Below, in pieces: positions 17,770 to 25,145 of a stretch of DNA of 64,000 bases; within the stretch, counting starts at the first letter, position 1, and each line of letters begins with the position of its first letter. The notes below the pieces were generated by a model. That model was not told the DNA's origin, ran no database searches, and saw only the letters and a program-made list of their open reading frames with translations. Source of the DNA: Marinovum sp034669705. Its GTDB lineage: Bacteria > Pseudomonadota > Alphaproteobacteria > Rhodobacterales > Rhodobacteraceae. A program made the translations under genes and the position numbers. The stretch is from positions 62,001 through 126,000 of the forward strand of contig NZ_JAXMOR010000003.1 of the NCBI RefSeq assembly GCF_034669705.1, in the 5' to 3' direction.

Positions 17770-18543
17770 ATGCGGGACAGACTGGCAGCGTGGCTGGATC
17801 AACCAAAGGTGCGCAACACGATCATCGGGGTGATCCTGTTGAATGCCGTGGTTCTCGGGCTGGAAACCTCCGACGCGGTGATGGCGCAGGCGGGTGGGTT
17901 GATCGTGGCGATCGACATGGCCTGTCTCGCGGTCTTTGTGGTGGAACTGGCGCTCAAGATGTTCGCCCAGGGGTTCGGCTTCTTCCGCCGGCCGTGGAAC
18001 ATCTTCGATTTCGTCATCGTCGGCATCTCGCTGGTGCCCGCAGCCCAGGGCCTCTCGGTGTTGCGTGCGCTGCGCATCCTGCGGGTGCTGCGGCTGCTGA
18101 CCGTGGCGCCGCGGCTCAGACGGGTGGTCGAGGGCTTCCTGACCGCGCTGCCCGGCATGGCCAGCGTCTTCCTGCTGATGGCGCTGATCTTCTACATCGC
18201 GGCGGTGATGGCGACCAAGCTCTTCGGCACGACCTTCCCGGAGTGGTTCGGCGATCTCGGCGCCTCGGCCTATTCGCTGTTCCAGATCATGACGCTGGAG
18301 AGCTGGTCGATGGGCATCGTCCGGCCGGTGATGGAGGTCTACCCCTACGCCTGGGCGTTCTTCGTGCCCTTCATCATGGTCACCACCTTCGCGGTGGTGA
18401 ACCTGCTGGTCGGCCTGATCGTCAACTCGATGCAGGACGCGCATTCCGAAGAGGACACCGCCGCCACCAACACCTACCGCGACGAGGTGCTGGTGCGGCT
18501 CGAGGCGATCGAGAAACGGCTGGAAGACGCTCAGGGCCGATAA
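17770..18543 (+). CDS. bacterial voltage-gated sodium channel
   Basis: Single-domain six-helix channel subunit, 257 residues, forming a tetramer in the inner membrane. The S4 segment LRALRILRVLRLL has arginines every third residue. The selectivity filter TLESWSM (residues 175-181) equals that of sodium-selective NavAb/NavMs. After S6 (FAVVNLLVGLIVNSM) comes an acidic neck and a C-terminal coiled coil (VLVRLEAIEKRLEDAQ), as in NaChBac relatives. ATG 17770 follows GGGGCAGGCAG. It stands alone between the methyltransferase and the L,D-transpeptidase. Confidence 0.93.
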   Translation: MRDRLAAWLDQPKVRNTIIGVILLNAVVLGLETSDAVMAQAGGLIVAIDMACLAVFVVELALKMFAQGFGFFRRPWNIFDFVIVGISLVPAAQGLSVLRALRILRVLRLLTVAPRLRRVVEGFLTALPGMASVFLLMALIFYIAAVMATKLFGTTFPEWFGDLGASAYSLFQIMTLESWSMGIVRPVMEVYPYAWAFFVPFIMVTTFAVVNLLVGLIVNSMQDAHSEEDTAATNTYRDEVLVRLEAIEKRLEDAQGR

Positions 18544-18559
18544 AGCCCCTTCGCGGCCG

Positions 18560-18600
18560 TTTTGCCCCGTGGTATAAGGGCAAAAAACGCACACCGGGGC
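18560..18600. repeat. overlapping inverted repeats between channel and L,D-transpeptidase genes
   Basis: TTTTGCCC (18560-18567) pairs with GGGCAAAA (18578-18585), and GCCCCG (18564-18569) alternatively pairs with CGGGGC (18595-18600). The second pairing would lie just before the ATG at 18608. It may end the channel transcript or shape the next leader; there is no clean T-tract. Confidence 0.35.
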
Positions 18601-18607
18601 AGTACAG

Positions 18608-19099
18608 ATGCGGGTTCTACGAGTTATCTTATTGATAACGCTGGCTTTCACGGCCACAGCATGCAGCAAGTTCTACACCTACACCGGCCCAGAGGTCACC
18701 CGCGTTGTTGTCGACAAGAGCGCGCGCAAGATGTACCTGCTGCATCACGCCGAGGTGCTCGAGAAATACGACGTGGGCCTGGGCTTCGCGCCGGCCGGAC
18801 ACAAGGGGCAGGAAGGTGACGGCCGCACCCCCGAGGGCGAATACCTGATCGACCGGCGCAACCCGAACAGCAGCTTCTACCTCTCGATCGGCATCGATTA
18901 TCCCAACGAGGACGACATCCGCCGCGCCCGCGAGGCCGGGGTCAGCCCCGGCGGCGACATCTTCATCCACGGCCGCCCGCGAAAGAACCGCAAGGGCGGG
19001 CGCGACTGGACCGCGGGCTGCATCGCGGTGACCAACTCCGAGATGCGCGACGTCTACAACATGGTGCGCGACGGCACGCCGATCACCATCCTGCCCTGA
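18608..19099 (+). CDS. L,D-transpeptidase family lipoprotein
   Basis: 163 residues. Signal sequence with lipobox TATAC, so lipidation at Cys19 is likely and the enzyme would be anchored at the cell envelope. The YkuD catalytic motif is present as IHGRPRKNRKGG followed by DWTAGCIAV, with His and nucleophilic Cys. It probably crosslinks peptidoglycan or attaches protein to it. Second L,D-transpeptidase of the window (the other is at 42252). ATG follows GGGGCAGTACAG. Confidence 0.88.
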   Translation: MRVLRVILLITLAFTATACSKFYTYTGPEVTRVVVDKSARKMYLLHHAEVLEKYDVGLGFAPAGHKGQEGDGRTPEGEYLIDRRNPNSSFYLSIGIDYPNEDDIRRAREAGVSPGGDIFIHGRPRKNRKGGRDWTAGCIAVTNSEMRDVYNMVRDGTPITILP

Positions 19100-19133
19100 T
19101 CGCGCAGCCCGCAGGCACGCCGCGTGTCCCGGG

Positions 19134-19190
19134 CTTCTTCTGGCCAGAAATATCCCGGGGGTGAGGCCCCGCAGGCCAAGGGGCAGCGTT
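19134..19190. repeat. dispersed intergenic repeat, copy 2
   Basis: CTTCTTCTGGCCAGAAATAT then CCCGGGGGTGAG, followed by a short GC-rich tail with AAGGGGCAGCG. Same family as copies at 218, 25082, 27816 and 47575. It fills the space between two convergent genes. Confidence 0.6.
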
Positions 19191-19229
19191 CCTTCCGCGC
19201 GCCGGTGCCGCGCGCTCAGGACGGCTAAA

Positions 19230-19919
19230 TCAGGCTGGCTGGCTCTGGCTGGCCTGGATCTCCTCCCAGGCCTTGTTGATGTCGATCAGCCGCCGTTCGC
19301 TCATCCGTACCGCCTCTTCCGGCACACCGCGGGCCATCATCCGGTCGGGGTGGCTGTCGCGCACGGCGCGGCGCCAGACCTTGCGGATCTCGGCCAGCGG
19401 CATCTCGGGGCTGACGCCGAGCACTGAATAGGGGTCCTTGTCGGCATCCGGAACGAAACGGGTGCGCAGCGCCATGAACTGCCGCTCGTCAAGGCCGAAG
19501 GCGGTGGCGACATTGCGCAGAAATTCGTCTTCGGCCGGGTGATAGGCACCATCGGCGACGGCGATGTGAAACAGCCCTTCGAGCAGGTCGGTCAGCGGCG
19601 CGTCGGTGTCGGAGAACATGGCCCTTACCCGCCGCGCGTAATCCTGGTAACCGGCCACGTCCTGCCGCGCGAGGTTGAACACCCGCGCCGCCTGGGCCTC
19701 GTCCTCCGGCGCGATGAAGAACACCTCGCGAAAGGCGGTGACCTCGACCTTCTTCACCAGCCCGTCGGCCTTGGCCATCTTGGCCCCAAGCGCGATCACG
19801 GCGATGGTAAAGGCGACGCTGCGCTCGGGCGGGGTGCGCAAGCGGTCAAAGACGTCACTCAGCGGCTCGCCGGAGGCGAGCGCGGAGAGGGCGGCGGAGA
19901 TGCGGGACCAGATCGACAT
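19230..19919 (-). CDS. TerB-like / DnaJ-domain protein (DjlA type)
   Basis: 229 residues. A TerB-like helical domain occupies about 30-150 (ALGAKMAKADGLV and FHIAVADGAYHPAEDEFL repeats with acidic residues). A C-terminal J domain from about 160 contains DSHPDRM with the HPD motif that stimulates DnaK. It resembles DjlA but lacks an evident N-terminal transmembrane helix. ATG 19919 begins MSIWSRISAAL. Likely a co-chaperone; client unknown. Confidence 0.85.
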   Translation of the reverse strand: MSIWSRISAALSALASGEPLSDVFDRLRTPPERSVAFTIAVIALGAKMAKADGLVKKVEVTAFREVFFIAPEDEAQAARVFNLARQDVAGYQDYARRVRAMFSDTDAPLTDLLEGLFHIAVADGAYHPAEDEFLRNVATAFGLDERQFMALRTRFVPDADKDPYSVLGVSPEMPLAEIRKVWRRAVRDSHPDRMMARGVPEEAVRMSERRLIDINKAWEEIQASQSQPA

Positions 19920-19950
19920 GGGTTCAGGTTATACCGCAGCGCGGCATAAG

Positions 19951-20439
19951 TCAGTGTGACAATGATAACATTTTCTGCAGAAGCACCAGATCCATCCAGC
20001 GGCCGAACTTGTGACCGACCTGCGGCAGCCACGCCACCTCGGCAAAGCCGATCGCCTTGTGAAAGGCGATGCCGTCGGGGTTTTCGCCGCTGACCCCGGC
20101 AAAGAGCGAATGCACCTGATGGGCGCGGGCATGGTCCTCGAGCAGCGCCATCAGCCCGCGCCCGACGCCGCGGCCACGCGCCTCGGCGGCCAGCGCGATC
20201 GAATGCTCCTTGGTGTGGCGATAGCCCGGGCCGCCGCGAAACGGGAAGTAGCAGGCATAGCCAAGAATCCGCGTCCCATCGCAGGCCACGAAATAGGCGC
20301 CGCTGTCGCGGATCGCTGCGGCGATCTCGCGGGTGGTCTTTTCCTCGGTGGTGAAGGTCACGGCGGTGTTGCGGATCACCGGATTGATCAGGTCGCAAAG
20401 ACCCGGCGCATCGCCAGCTTCGGCCGGGCGCAGAATCAT
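19951..20439 (-). CDS. GNAT-family N-acetyltransferase
   Basis: 162 residues with the acetyl-CoA-binding motif GRGVGRGLM and the C-terminal block NPDGIAFHKAIGF, close to phosphinothricin/L-amino-acid acetyltransferases (Pat/YncA type). Substrate not certain. Start 20439 (MILRPAEAGD) overlaps the stop of the VOC protein gene (ATGA); the frame extends further upstream only as a shadow of that gene. Confidence 0.88.
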   Translation of the reverse strand: MILRPAEAGDAPGLCDLINPVIRNTAVTFTTEEKTTREIAAAIRDSGAYFVACDGTRILGYACYFPFRGGPGYRHTKEHSIALAAEARGRGVGRGLMALLEDHARAHQVHSLFAGVSGENPDGIAFHKAIGFAEVAWLPQVGHKFGRWMDLVLLQKMLSLSH

Positions 20440-21044
20440 CGCAGGGTGACCTCGCCGCGGGGCCCGGTCATCCGCGCCTCGAGATGCGCAGAGCCGGGCT
20501 GGAACCTGACGCGCGGCGCGTCGAGATAGGGGGCGAGCCGCTGCTGCAACCGGTCGGCCTCTGGGTGCGAGACGGTCAGGGTGTCGAGCGCGCAGCCCGA
20601 GGCGGGCAGGCTGTCGCCGGGCGGGTCCGGGCTGTCCCACTGGATCAGCGCCGGAAAGCAGCCGTCGAAGGGCAAGCGACCGTCTGTCGGCACCGCCATC
20701 CGCCATTTCAGATCGCCGCGTTCCAGCGCCACGATCTCGCCGGCCTCGGGCAGGTCGCGCAGCAGGGCCGCAAGATCGGCGGTGCGGCAAATCCACGTGG
20801 TCAAACGTGGCGGGCCGGCGAAGTCATCAAGACCGAACCAGCGCGGATGGGCCGGCGTCGGCGCCTCCGGATCAACCGAGATCGCCTCGAGATAGAGCCC
20901 CTCGGCCAGCCCCAGCAGGTGGTTGTGCGTGGCGAAATGCGAATGTTGCCCGCCGGGCCGCAGCGCCACGCCCAGCGCCGCCTCGACATGCGCGGCGGCG
21001 GCCTCGCGGCTCTGGCCAGAGATCGCGATGTGATCGAGTTGCAT
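20436..21044 (-). CDS. VOC-family (glyoxalase-like) protein
   Basis: 202 residues beginning MQLDHIAIS, the usual first strand of a glyoxalase-like fold, with HNHLLGL and YLEAISVDP following as in the glyoxalase-like domain family (PF13468 type). Metal-ligand positions are not obvious. ATG 21044 follows GGAGG with eight-base spacing. It is the first gene of a VOC-GNAT pair. Enzyme activity unknown. Confidence 0.78.
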   Translation of the reverse strand: MQLDHIAISGQSREAAAAHVEAALGVALRPGGQHSHFATHNHLLGLAEGLYLEAISVDPEAPTPAHPRWFGLDDFAGPPRLTTWICRTADLAALLRDLPEAGEIVALERGDLKWRMAVPTDGRLPFDGCFPALIQWDSPDPPGDSLPASGCALDTLTVSHPEADRLQQRLAPYLDAPRVRFQPGSAHLEARMTGPRGEVTLR

Positions 21045-21115
21045 TCTGTCACCCTCCGGCCGCAATCATGACAGAAATCGCGACGCTCGCCAGACGGATC
21101 ACCGCGGCAGACACC

Positions 21116-21143
21116 AAAAAGCCCCCCGGCAGCGCCGGGGGGC
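21116..21143 (-). terminator. intrinsic terminator of hsp20
   Basis: On the minus strand GCCCCCCGGC / GCCGGGGGGC form a perfect 10-base stem with a 3-base loop (21121-21143), followed by TTTTT (21116-21120). It lies 24 bases beyond the hsp20 stop. Confidence 0.88.
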
Positions 21144-21167
21144 CTCGTCAGACAGGCGCGAACAGCC

Positions 21168-21641
21168 TCAGTTGACGGCTTTTGCGTCCACCACGTCCTT
21201 CTCGATCGCCTTGGTGCCATTGGCAATCTCGATCCGGCGCGGTTTCAGCGCCTCGGGGATCTCGCGCTCGAGGTCAATGTGCAGCATGCCGTTCTCATGG
21301 CTGGCACCCACCACCTTGACGTGATCGGCCAGATGGAACCGGCGCTCAAACGCACGGGTGGCGATGCCGCGGTGCAGGTAGGCGCGCTCCTGCTCGTCCT
21401 CGTCGGCCTTGCGGGCCGAGACGACCAGCGCCTGATCCTTGACCTCGACGCTCAGGTCCTCGTCGGCAAAGCCTGCGACGGCGATCGAGATGCGATAGGC
21501 ATCCTCGGCGGTCTTTTCGATGTTATAGGGGGGATAGGTCTGCGACTGGACATCATTGGCCAGCACACGGTCCATCAAGTCGGCCATTTGGTCAAAGCCG
21601 ACGGTTGCACGGTAGAGCGGTGCAAAATCATAGCTACGCAT
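21168..21641 (-). CDS. small heat-shock protein (Hsp20/IbpA class)
   Basis: ATP-independent holdase of the alpha-crystallin family, 157 residues. N-terminal MRSYDFAPLYRATVGFD is the IbpA-type start; the crystallin domain (about 35-125) contains VEVKDQALVVSARK and ENGMLHIDLEREIPE. It ends with an Ala/Lys/Asp-rich tail after the RIEI (IxI-type) motif. Preceded by a heat-shock promoter and a ROSE-like hairpin covering the ribosome-binding site, and followed by a strong terminator, so it is monocistronic. Confidence 0.95.
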   Translation of the reverse strand: MRSYDFAPLYRATVGFDQMADLMDRVLANDVQSQTYPPYNIEKTAEDAYRISIAVAGFADEDLSVEVKDQALVVSARKADEDEQERAYLHRGIATRAFERRFHLADHVKVVGASHENGMLHIDLEREIPEALKPRRIEIANGTKAIEKDVVDAKAVN

Positions 21642-21642
21642 G

Positions 21643-21666
21643 GGTCATCCTCCATTGAGCGATACC
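21643..21666 (-). promoter_or_regulatory. ROSE-like RNA thermometer hairpin over the hsp20 ribosome-binding site
   Basis: In the mRNA, GGU-AUC(G)CU pairs with AGGAU(G)-ACC around the loop CAAUGG. It contains the ROSE hallmark UCGCU opposite AGGA with a bulged G, and AGGA is the ribosome-binding sequence eight bases before the AUG. The pairing is read directly; temperature control is inferred from the known ROSE family of alphaproteobacterial small heat-shock genes. Confidence 0.65.
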
Positions 21667-21738
21667 ATTATGTTGCGCCTTCCCCTCGGGACAGGCGCCG
21701 GAAGCGTCCAGACCCATTGTGGCGTCCGGACAGGGCAG

Positions 21739-21766
21739 ATCTGGGGAGGGTTCGGGCGGTTTCAAG
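21739..21766 (-). promoter_or_regulatory. RpoH (sigma-32) promoter of hsp20
   Basis: On the minus strand CTTGAAA (21760-21766), a 13-base spacer and CCCCAGAT (21739-21746) match the classical sigma-32 consensus CTTGAAA / CCCCATNT with one mismatch. It leaves a leader of about 90 bases containing the hairpin at 21643-21666. Confidence 0.75.
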
Positions 21767-21804
21767 AGGGGGTTCGGCGGAAAAAACAGCCCCGCCCCCT
21801 CGCG

Positions 21805-22587
21805 TCAGGGCCGAATGAATTTCGCCCCGCCCGGCCGCGTCCTGTCAGAGGCTTGCCGAAACCGCGACTGCGCCGAGAGCTCGACCTTGAGCACCGCGAG
21901 CGGCTCTTCCAGCCCGGTGCCGAGCGAGACCGGCACGCCGCCCGCCTCGGCTTTGGCGGAAATCAGCGATACGATCCGCGGCTCGCCAGCGACCAGAGAG
22001 AACACCGGCGCCCCTGAGGCCCCGAAATCGGCATCGCAGGACATCACCAGCACGCCGCGCCGCCGGTCGACCACCTCGCAGGCCTCTTGCAGCGAGGGGG
22101 CATCGGCGCGGTCATGGGCATAGCTCACCACGCTGATCGGTTCGCCGGGGCCGGGGCGGTGGGCGGTATTGAACGGCAGCACCTCGGTGGTGCGGATCGG
22201 CCGAGCCAGTTGCAGCAGGGCCACGTCGTTCCTGACCTGGTCGGCGTCGGTGTTGCGGGAATAGCGATAGCGCGGATGCAGCACGGCGTGTTTCACCGCG
22301 CGATAGGCCGAGGCGCGGCCATTGCGCAGACCGGCGCTGAAGCGGATCTCGGGCGCGGTGAACTTGCGACCGGTGACCTTGTCGAACAGGCAATGCCCGG
22401 CAGTCAGCACCAGGTCGGGCGCCACCAGCACGCCGGTGCAAAAGCCCGCGGTGTCGAAATCGATCCGCCCGACGGCCTCCCAGCCACGGCTTTCGTCACC
22501 GGTGTCGAGCCGGCGCAGCCCGGCGCTTTCGGCCAGCGCCGCCGTGGTCCAGAGCAGCCCGGCGAGAACCATGATAACAACGCGCAA
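21805..22587 (-). CDS. secreted trypsin-like serine protease
   Basis: 260 residues with a signal peptide (VLAGLLWTTAALAE) and an S1-family domain. Catalytic His lies in LTAGHCLF, Asp in RNDVALLQL and Ser in GASGAPVF (variant of GDSGGP). Cysteine pairs around His and Ser suggest disulfides, fitting periplasmic or extracellular action. The frame begins at TTG 22587 after GGGGGCAGACA; ATG 22572 would give a shorter signal peptide. Substrate unknown. Confidence 0.88.
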   Translation of the reverse strand: MRVVIMVLAGLLWTTAALAESAGLRRLDTGDESRGWEAVGRIDFDTAGFCTGVLVAPDLVLTAGHCLFDKVTGRKFTAPEIRFSAGLRNGRASAYRAVKHAVLHPRYRYSRNTDADQVRNDVALLQLARPIRTTEVLPFNTAHRPGPGEPISVVSYAHDRADAPSLQEACEVVDRRRGVLVMSCDADFGASGAPVFSLVAGEPRIVSLISAKAEAGGVPVSLGTGLEEPLAVLKVELSAQSRFRQASDRTRPGGAKFIRP

Positions 22588-22658
22588 TGTCTGCCCCCTG
22601 ATGGTCTTTTCTCCGACCTAACAATCGCGTTGGGCAAAAATGCGGCGACCGCCCGGAT

Positions 22659-23948
22659 TTATTCCGCGGTGAGCGCCCGCGGCTTCGGCCCGCCACTGGC
22701 CCAGTCCAGCAACTCGACCGTATGCACCACCGGCACCCCGGTGCCAGAGCCGATCTGCATCATGCAGCCGATATTGCCGGCCGCGATCACATCCGGCTTC
22801 ACCGCCTCCAGCGTCCGCACCTTGCGCGCCTTGAGCTGCCCCGAGATCTCGGGCTGCATCAGGTTGTAGGTCCCGGCCGAGCCGCAGCAGAGGTGGCTGT
22901 CGGCGGGCTCGGCCACGGTGAAGCCGGCGCGTTTCAGCAGGGTCTTCGGATGGGTCTTGATCTTCTGCCCGTGCTGCAGCGAACAGGCGGCGTGATAGGC
23001 CACGGTCAGGCCGGTGTCGGGCCCTTCGGGCAGGTCGAGCGTCATCAGAAGTTCGCTGATGTCCATCGCGATCGCCGAGACCTTGGCGGCGTCCTGGGCC
23101 AGCGGATCGTTGCGGAACATGTGGCCGTAGTCCTTGACCGTGGTGCCGCAGCCCGAGGTGTTGATGACGATGGCATCGAGGCCGTCACCCGCCATCTCGG
23201 CCGTCCAGGCGCGGATATTGCCCACCGCCGAGGCATGGCTCTCGTCGGTCTTGCCCATGTGATGGGTCAACGCGCCGCAGCAGCCGGCGCCTTTCGCGAC
23301 CACCACCTCACAGCCCAGCCGGGTCAGCAGCCGGATGGTGGCGTCGTTGATATCGGTATTCAGCGCCTTTTGCGCACAGCCCGTCATCAGCGCCACGCGT
23401 TTGCGGCGCGGGGCCTGCGCGGCAAAGCTCTGCGGATCGTCGTTGCGGCTCACCGGCGGGATCTGTTTCGGCGCCATCTCCAGCATCGCGCGCAGCCGCG
23501 GATCGGGCAGGACGCGGGCAAACGGCCGGCCGATCTTGGCCCCCAGCAGCGCCAGCCGGAACCGCCCCGGATAGGGCAGGATCCGCGCCAGCAGCCAGCG
23601 CAGCGCGCGGTCGCTCCACGGCCGGTCGTAGTTCTCTTCGATATAGGCGCGGGCATGGTCGACCAGATGCATGTAATGCACGCCGGACGGGCAGGTGGTC
23701 ATGCAGGCGAGGCACGACAGGCAGCGGTCGATATGCTTGACCGTGGTCTCGTCCGGCACCCGCTCGTTCTCCAGCATGTCCTTGATCAGGTAGATCCGGC
23801 CACGCGGGCTGTCGAGCTCATCGCCCAGCACCTGGTAGGTCGGGCAGGTGGCGGTGCAAAAGCCGCAATGCACGCAGGCCCGCAGGATCTGGTTCGACCG
23901 GGCGGTGTCCGGCTTCTGCAACTGCGCTTCGGTGAATGTCGTCTGCAT
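22659..23948 (-). CDS. glcF: glycolate oxidase iron-sulfur subunit
   Basis: 429 residues. Two ferredoxin-like 4Fe-4S motifs, CVHCGFCTATCP near residue 25 and CLSCLACMTTCP near 75, are followed by two CCG domains (GAGCCGAL and HLCCGSAG), as in GlcF. It passes electrons from the flavin subunits toward the membrane quinone pool. Last gene of glcDEF; the start is three bases after the glcE stop. Confidence 0.95.
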   Translation of the reverse strand: MQTTFTEAQLQKPDTARSNQILRACVHCGFCTATCPTYQVLGDELDSPRGRIYLIKDMLENERVPDETTVKHIDRCLSCLACMTTCPSGVHYMHLVDHARAYIEENYDRPWSDRALRWLLARILPYPGRFRLALLGAKIGRPFARVLPDPRLRAMLEMAPKQIPPVSRNDDPQSFAAQAPRRKRVALMTGCAQKALNTDINDATIRLLTRLGCEVVVAKGAGCCGALTHHMGKTDESHASAVGNIRAWTAEMAGDGLDAIVINTSGCGTTVKDYGHMFRNDPLAQDAAKVSAIAMDISELLMTLDLPEGPDTGLTVAYHAACSLQHGQKIKTHPKTLLKRAGFTVAEPADSHLCCGSAGTYNLMQPEISGQLKARKVRTLEAVKPDVIAAGNIGCMMQIGSGTGVPVVHTVELLDWASGGPKPRALTAE

Positions 23949-23951
23949 GTG

Positions 23952-25076
23952 CTACCCCATCAGCCCCGGATTGAGGATCTGCCTCGGATCGAATTTCGCC
24001 CTCAGCCCGGCCTCGAGCGCCGCCAAGGGCGACGGTTGCGGCGCAAACACCGGCTCTGCGGCGCGGCGCACAGCCGAGGCCCGGAACAGCGTCGCATGGC
24101 CCGAGCGCAGCACCCGGCGCACATCGGTGCCCTCCGGCGCCAGCAGCCAGACCAGCCCGCCGCCCCAGTCATAGACCGCCTCGACGCCCTCCAGCTGCGC
24201 CACGATCCCCGGCGCCTCGGACGGCGTCACCGAGAGCCGCCAGACCTCGCCATCGCGGCCCTGGAACGGCACCACGTCGCGGATATGACGCCAGCCCGCG
24301 GCGGTCCGCTCCGGGTCGCGCTCGACCGTAAACGTGCCGACATCCGCGAGCAGGGCCTGCAACCGGTCACAGCGATAGGCGACCGCGTTTTCCAGCCCCT
24401 CGACCCGGATCATCGTCACCGGCGCCCCGTCGACACCACGGTGCAGATGCGCCGCGCCGCTCACCTCCCAGGGCGAGCCCAGCGCCCGGCTCAGCGCCGC
24501 GATCGCCGCCGCGTCGCTCAGCCCCTCGCAAAGCAGCACGCCGGTGGCCTCTGGCTGCGGCAGCACCTTGAACGAGACCTCGCTCAGCACGCCCAACGTT
24601 CCCCAGGCACCGCTCATCAGCTTCACCAGATCATAGCCGGTGACATTCTTCATCACCCGGCCGCCGTTCTTGACCACATGGCCGGCACCATCGACAAACC
24701 GGACCCCCAGCATGAAATCCCGGCAGGCCCCGATGGTCACCCGCCGCGGCCCGCTGGCGTTCGCCGCCACAACGCCGCCGATGGTGCTCTGCCCCTCGGT
24801 GCCCAGCAGCCCACGCCAGTCGCCCGGCTCGAAGGCCAGCCGCTGGCCTTCCGCCGCCAGCGCCGCCTCGATCTCCGCGAGCGGCGTGCCGGCGCCGGCC
24901 ACCATGGTCAGCGCCCCCGGCTCATAGAGCGAGATCCCCGAGAGCCCGCCGGTCTCCAGCGCCGCGCCCTCGACCGGCCGGCCCACCTCCCGCGTGCCGC
25001 CGCCGCGTATCCGCAGCGGCCCCTTGGCCGCCGCAATCATCTCCGCCAGTTCGGCCTCGGTCTCAGGTCGCATCAT
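23952..25076 (-). CDS. glcE: glycolate oxidase FAD-binding subunit
   Basis: 374 residues of the FAD-linked oxidase (PCMH) fold. Near the N-terminus PLRIRGGGTRE and later GGVVAANASGPRR and GRVMKNVTGYD mark the FAD site typical of GlcE. Two adjacent Met codons (25076, 25073) are possible starts. Between it and glcD lies a 69-base dispersed repeat instead of the tight coupling seen with glcF. Confidence 0.93.
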   Translation of the reverse strand: MMRPETEAELAEMIAAAKGPLRIRGGGTREVGRPVEGAALETGGLSGISLYEPGALTMVAGAGTPLAEIEAALAAEGQRLAFEPGDWRGLLGTEGQSTIGGVVAANASGPRRVTIGACRDFMLGVRFVDGAGHVVKNGGRVMKNVTGYDLVKLMSGAWGTLGVLSEVSFKVLPQPEATGVLLCEGLSDAAAIAALSRALGSPWEVSGAAHLHRGVDGAPVTMIRVEGLENAVAYRCDRLQALLADVGTFTVERDPERTAAGWRHIRDVVPFQGRDGEVWRLSVTPSEAPGIVAQLEGVEAVYDWGGGLVWLLAPEGTDVRRVLRSGHATLFRASAVRRAAEPVFAPQPSPLAALEAGLRAKFDPRQILNPGLMG

Positions 25077-25081
25077 CCAGA

Positions 25082-25145
25082 TCTTCTTCTGTTCACAAAT
25101 ACCCTCGGGGGAATCGCCCTCGGGCGATGGGGGCAGCGCCCCCTT
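25082..25145. repeat. dispersed intergenic repeat, copy 3, inside the glc operon
   Basis: CTTCTTCTGTTCACAAATAC then CCTCGGGGGAATCG, followed by a CGCCCTCGGGCG hairpin and a GGGGGCAGCGCCCCC palindrome (25129-25143). It occupies the whole glcD-glcE junction and could tune downstream expression. Confidence 0.6.
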
